Shown here: positions 13,570-16,578 of the stretch, piece after piece
Layout: every line of letters begins with the position of its first letter
How positions within the stretch are numbered: position 1 is the stretch's first letter
Assembly: GCA_916049555.1 (NCBI GenBank)
Contig: CAJZIB010000010.1
Coordinates: 1 to 16,578, forward strand
Direction: 5' to 3'
DNA length: 16,578 nucleotides
Source: an uncultured Candidatus Saccharibacteria bacterium
GTDB taxonomy: Bacteria; Patescibacteriota; Saccharimonadia; Saccharimonadales; Saccharimonadaceae
Position numbers and translations under genes: made by a program
Notes under the pieces: generated by a model
The model's database searches: none
The model's input: the letters and a program-made list of their open reading frames with translations, nothing else
Told to the model about the DNA's origin: nothing

Positions 13570-14562
13570 TTATAGAGTCAAGTCCATGACAGCTTCGATA
13601 GTGTAAACACGGTTCTCAGCCTGATCAAAGACTACGCTATTTTTACTGTAGAAGACCTCGTCGGAGACTTCCATGGCATCAAGATTGTACTTTTCAAGAA
13701 TTTCTTTACCGATCTTGGTGTTTTTGTCGTGGAAGGCTGGGAGACAGTGAAGGAAGATGGTGTTATTCTTGCGAGTAGCAAGCATGAGGTCACGATTGAC
13801 CTGATAAGCCTTTAAGAGATTAATGCGTTCTTCAAACTTATCTTCCTCACCCATGGAAACCCAAACGTCGGTGTAGATAGCATCAGCATCAGCGACAGCT
13901 TCGTATGGATTTTCGAGTACGCGGATAGTGGCACCAGTCTGATATTGTTTTGCAAGAGCACGACACTCTTCAACGAGTTCTGGATCTGGGAAGAGCTCTT
14001 TTGGTGTACCGATTGAGAAATGTAGGCCTAAGAGGCTGGAGGCAATCATTAAAGTGTTTGCTACGTTATTGCGACCATCACCAACATAGGCAAGATAAGT
14101 GCCGCGGAGGCTGCCAACGTGCTCTTTGATGGTGAGCATATCGGCAAGACCTTGGGTTGGGTGGAATTTGTCTGTGAGACCATTCCAGACTGGTACGCCT
14201 GCATACTTGGCGAGTTCCTCAACGGTTTCGTGGGCAAAACCACGGAATTCGATGCCGTCAAACATACGGCCGAGTACGAGAGCGGTGTCACGGACTGATT
14301 CTTTTTTGCCGAGCTGAATGTCATCTTTACCGAGGAATTCAGCGTGCATACCGAGATCACGGGCGCCGGTGACGAAAGCACAACGGGTCCTGGTTGAGTT
14401 CTTCTCGAAAAGAAGCGCAATAGTTTTACCTTCGTGATTACGATTAGGTACACCAGTTAGTTTATTGTTTTTAAGTTGCTTGGCGGTTTCAAGCATGGTT
14501 TGAACTTCGCGTGGGGTGAAGTCCTTTAAGGTTAGGAATGAACGTCCTTTAAGATTTAACAT
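13570..14562 (-). CDS. argF: Ornithine carbamoyltransferase (catabolic role)
   Basis: Catalyses exchange between citrulline plus phosphate and ornithine plus carbamoyl phosphate; here it should run in the catabolic direction as ArcB, since it lies between arcA and arcD-arcC and no biosynthetic arg gene is seen. The 330-residue product carries the carbamoyl-phosphate site STRTR (56-60), HPTQ (134-137), GDGRNN (161-166), the ornithine-site DVWVSMGEE (232-240) and HCLPAFHD (272-279) with its catalytic Cys. Its ATG overlaps the arcA stop by one base (TAATG), with a strong GAGGAG just upstream inside arcA, so translation is coupled. A terminator follows the TAA stop. Anabolic and catabolic forms cannot be told apart by motif alone. 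Confidence 0.95.
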   Translation of the reverse strand: MLNLKGRSFLTLKDFTPREVQTMLETAKQLKNNKLTGVPNRNHEGKTIALLFEKNSTRTRCAFVTGARDLGMHAEFLGKDDIQLGKKESVRDTALVLGRMFDGIEFRGFAHETVEELAKYAGVPVWNGLTDKFHPTQGLADMLTIKEHVGSLRGTYLAYVGDGRNNVANTLMIASSLLGLHFSIGTPKELFPDPELVEECRALAKQYQTGATIRVLENPYEAVADADAIYTDVWVSMGEEDKFEERINLLKAYQVNRDLMLATRKNNTIFLHCLPAFHDKNTKIGKEILEKYNLDAMEVSDEVFYSKNSVVFDQAENRVYTIEAVMDLTL

Positions 14563-15797
14563 TAGATCTCCTCTCTAAAAATTGGCATTGACATACAACG
14601 TGGACCGCCGCGTCCGCGTCCGAGCTCGGCACCAGAAATTTCGATAACTTTGAGGCCGGCTTTGCGAAGAGCTTCATTGGTGACATAGTTGCGATCGTAA
14701 GTGATTACGACACCTGGCGCAATGGCGAGAGTGTTTGAACCGTCATTCCATTGTTCCCTGGCGGCGGCGATTGGATCACCGTTGCCACACTGAATGAGCT
14801 GAATCTCGTGCAGACCAAGAACTTCTTGCAAGGTTTCTTTAAGGCTGCGACGGTGTTTGATCTCATATCCAACATGAGTATTGGCTTTTTCAAGCAGATA
14901 GATATCGAGTTCCCCTTCACCGGTGAGGATTTCTGGATGAACTGAGAATTTATCGTGGTCAATCATGGTGAAAACCGTATCAAGGTGCATAAAGGCACGC
15001 TTGTTTGGGATCTTTAGTGCCATAACGCGAGTAAAGTTTGAACCATGGAACAATTTTGAGGCAATACGTTCGATGGCCTCAACTTCGGTACGTTCTGAAA
15101 TGCCAATGGCCAAGGTGTCTTTGCTTAGTACTAACTCATCACCACCTTCAACTGAGAAGCGGTTGTTACGATCGTACCAAACTGGAATATTGTATTTCAT
15201 GAAGCGTGGATGGTATTTGATGATGTATTCCATGAATAGGGATTCACGTCGGCGAGCTGGCCAGTGCATCTTGTTGATGGTAAGACCATTGCCGATTGAG
15301 GCTGCCGGGTCCCTAGTGAAGTAGAGGTTTGGCATCGGGTCGAGATAGAATGGATAGTCGTCAATCATGAAGTGATGAAGCTGCTTGTTGGCTGGCTCCA
15401 TAACCTCTACGTCGCTCTTTTTGATGCCTGCCATAACTTTACGAACCATCTGGAGAGGTTCAAGGCTCTGGAGATAGTTGACGATGGCGTAGGTTGAATA
15501 GGAATCTTCCTGTTTTGAAGCACGTACCATTTCCATGATGAATTTTTCACGAACTTCTTGAATCGCAAGGGCCTCGGCGGCTAGCTTGTCGAGGTAAAGT
15601 ACCTCAACGCCGTTCTCGCGTAAAACATTAGCAAAAGCATCATGTTCTTGTTGAGCGACCTTTAAATAAGGCACATCATCGAATAACATGCGTGCCATGT
15701 AATCTGGAGTGAGGGCCTCGAGCTCTGCACCTGGGCGATGCAAGAGAACGGTTTTAAGGCGCCCAATCTCAGAATTGACTTGAATTGGTGGTTCCAT
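14562..15797 (-). CDS. arcA: Arginine deiminase
   Basis: First enzyme of the pathway: hydrolyses L-arginine to citrulline and ammonia. The 411-residue product has the normal length and every catalytic feature of the guanidino-group-modifying family: LLHRPGAELEALTP (18-31), FDDVPYL (39-45), MPNLYFTRDP with Asp163, VEGGDE with Glu217, HLDTVF with His271 and Asp273, and GRGGPRCMSMP with nucleophile Cys401. The ATG at 15797 is preceded by CGGAGA at good spacing. It is first gene of the arcA-argF unit, behind a strong extended -10, and its stop overlaps the argF start. The enzyme is cytoplasmic; together the locus yields one ATP per arginine and raises pH through ammonia. Confidence 0.98.
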   Translation of the reverse strand: MEPPIQVNSEIGRLKTVLLHRPGAELEALTPDYMARMLFDDVPYLKVAQQEHDAFANVLRENGVEVLYLDKLAAEALAIQEVREKFIMEMVRASKQEDSYSTYAIVNYLQSLEPLQMVRKVMAGIKKSDVEVMEPANKQLHHFMIDDYPFYLDPMPNLYFTRDPAASIGNGLTINKMHWPARRRESLFMEYIIKYHPRFMKYNIPVWYDRNNRFSVEGGDELVLSKDTLAIGISERTEVEAIERIASKLFHGSNFTRVMALKIPNKRAFMHLDTVFTMIDHDKFSVHPEILTGEGELDIYLLEKANTHVGYEIKHRRSLKETLQEVLGLHEIQLIQCGNGDPIAAAREQWNDGSNTLAIAPGVVITYDRNYVTNEALRKAGLKVIEISGAELGRGRGGPRCMSMPIFREEI

Positions 15798-15834
15798 TAT
15801 TGTCTCCGTTTATTTGATGGACTTTTACATTTTT

Positions 15835-15845
15835 ATTATAGCATA
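15835..15845 (-). promoter_or_regulatory. Extended -10 promoter of arcA-argF
   Basis: The minus strand reads TATGCTATAAT: a perfect TATAAT with a TG extension, the best match in the window. The -35 region is poor (CCAACA at 17 bases). The predicted start is near 15828, about 30 bases before the arcA ATG. No ArgR-type palindrome was recognised in the 172-base gap. Confidence 0.7.
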
Positions 15846-15905
15846 AGCGAGAATAAGTGTTGGCGGTGAAAAGCGTATGGAATTTTAAGCTGGAAGTTGA
15901 ATCCA

Positions 15906-15936
15906 AAAATAACGAGCCGCTAAGACTCGTTATTTT
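15906..15936 (-). terminator. Intrinsic terminator after nusG
   Basis: AAAATAACGAG (15906-15916) pairs over 11 bases with CTCGTTATTTT (15926-15936) around a 9-base loop. On the minus strand it lies 33 bases past the nusG stop and ends in a U-run, separating nusG from the arcA promoter. Its A/T arms would also allow plus-strand use. Confidence 0.88.
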
Positions 15937-15969
15937 ATGGTGTAATAGATTGTTGGTATCAGCTTTTCT

Positions 15970-16518
15970 TTAGCTAATCTTTTTAACCTGAAGAGCGTCG
16001 AGCTCGACTGGTGTTTCGCGGCCAAACATGGAGACCATGACTTTGAGCTTGCCTTTAGTGGAATCGATTTCAGCGATCGTGCCTTCAAATCCCTTGAAAG
16101 GACCGTCAGTGATGGAGACAACTTCATTGAGTGCATAGTTGACGGAGTATTTTGGATCTTCGACACCCATACGCTTCTTGATTTTGGCGATTTCTTTTTC
16201 GGAAACTGGGGTTGGTTGAGTGCCTGTGCCAACAAAGCCGGTGACGCCTGGAGTGTTTCTAATGATGTACCAAGTTTCATCGGAGAGGCGCATCTGAACA
16301 AGGACGTAACCCTGGAAGATTTTGCGGTCAACAATTTTACGCTTGCCGTTCTTGATCTCGATTTGCTTTTCCTTTGGTACGATGGCATCAAGAATTTTAT
16401 CCTGGAACTCAGGACGATCAAGACGCTGTTTGATTGATTCGGCGACCTTGTCTTCATAGCCGCTGTAAGTACTGATAGTGTACCATGCGAGTGTGTCGTC
16501 GTAACGGTTTACTGCCAT
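15970..16518 (-). CDS. nusG: Transcription termination/antitermination protein NusG
   Basis: NusG binds RNA polymerase, affects pausing and processivity, and links transcription to translation and Rho. The 182-residue product has the standard two domains. The NGN domain carries WYTISTYSGYEDKVAESIK (12-30), IFQGYVLVQM (67-76) and the IRNTPGVTGFVG block (86-97). The C-terminal KOW domain (about 133-182) has the VSITDGPFKGFEGTIAEID core. The ATG at 16518 lies two bases after an upstream reading frame's TAA. Its Shine-Dalgarno is weak (TGGA), so coupling to the upstream gene is likely. A terminator follows the stop. Confidence 0.96.
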   Translation of the reverse strand: MAVNRYDDTLAWYTISTYSGYEDKVAESIKQRLDRPEFQDKILDAIVPKEKQIEIKNGKRKIVDRKIFQGYVLVQMRLSDETWYIIRNTPGVTGFVGTGTQPTPVSEKEIAKIKKRMGVEDPKYSVNYALNEVVSITDGPFKGFEGTIAEIDSTKGKLKVMVSMFGRETPVELDALQVKKIS

Positions 16519-16520
16519 AA

Positions 16521-16578
16521 TTAGGATAATCCAGCAGAAGGCAAAAAGATTTTCACAAACGTGGTTGCCATTGCTGAT
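16521..16578 (-). CDS. secE: C-terminal end of probable SecE (gene runs off window)
   Basis: A minus-strand frame enters from the window edge and ends SAMATTFVKIFLPSAGLS then TAA at 16521-16523, two bases before the nusG ATG. The tail is short and hydrophobic, as expected at the end of the small SecE translocase subunit, and secE directly upstream of nusG is the usual bacterial order. Only 18 residues are visible and none is diagnostic; the name rests on position. Confidence 0.4.
   Translation of the reverse strand, partial: SAMATTFVKIFLPSAGLS

Noticed and set aside
15930..16457. Second frame of 175 codons overlapping nusG
   Set aside because: Shadow of nusG in another frame, low complexity in serine and lysine, no family resemblance; nusG is unambiguous.
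3..16578. Recoded TGA (glycine) as in SR1/Gracilibacteria
   Set aside because: All large conserved genes read through at normal length with no in-frame TGA, so there is no evidence for reassignment.

Overview
The window looks like chromosome of a host-associated Candidatus Saccharibacteria (TM7) or a close relative in the Patescibacteria/CPR. This is inference. It rests on a complete arginine deiminase (ADI) pathway, several large BspA-type leucine-rich-repeat surface proteins with a shared N-terminal domain, a ribosomal protein L1 with a long charged N-terminal extension, and compact operons. The standard code fits: no large gene is interrupted by TGA. All 13 visible stop codons are TAA (10) or TAG (3), and none is TGA.

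Layout, left to right. (1) Positions 3-2009, plus strand: the 3' part of a BspA-like surface protein. (2) 2036-3261, plus strand: promoter, L10 leader, rplJ, a UUCG hairpin, rplL, and a terminator that can also serve the opposite strand. (3) 3299-9285, minus strand: two giant paralogous BspA-like secreted proteins (963 and 960 aa), separated by a repeat-bearing spacer. (4) 9387-10901, minus strand: rplK-rplA (L11, L1) with its own promoter, an intercistronic hairpin and a terminator. (5) 10912-15845, minus strand: the ADI locus as two transcription units, arcA-argF(arcB), then terminator and promoter, then a YfcC/ArcD-type antiporter and arcC. (6) 15906-16578, minus strand: nusG with terminator, and the tail of a probable secE.

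How the genes work together. The usual bacterial block secE-nusG-rplK-rplA-rplJ-rplL is present but broken up. The ADI locus sits between nusG and rplKA. The BspA genes sit between rplA and rplJL, and rplJL is inverted relative to the rest. ADI converts arginine to citrulline and ammonia (ArcA), citrulline to ornithine and carbamoyl phosphate (ArgF/ArcB), and carbamoyl phosphate to ATP, CO2 and ammonia (ArcC), while the membrane carrier would exchange arginine for ornithine. For a small host-dependent cell this gives ATP and alkali from a scavenged amino acid. The BspA proteins carry signal peptides and are likely surface adhesins. Both cassettes therefore look like host-interaction modules lodged in a housekeeping cluster.

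Regulatory themes: an extended -10 of the form TATGCTANNAT precedes arcA, the transporter gene and both complete bspA genes. Terminators are hairpins whose arms are A/T tracts around a GC core. The translation, ribosomal and most ADI genes have good Shine-Dalgarno sequences, whereas both complete bspA genes lack one. No gap exceeds 300 bases. I saw no tRNA, rRNA, CRISPR array, insertion sequence or transposase.
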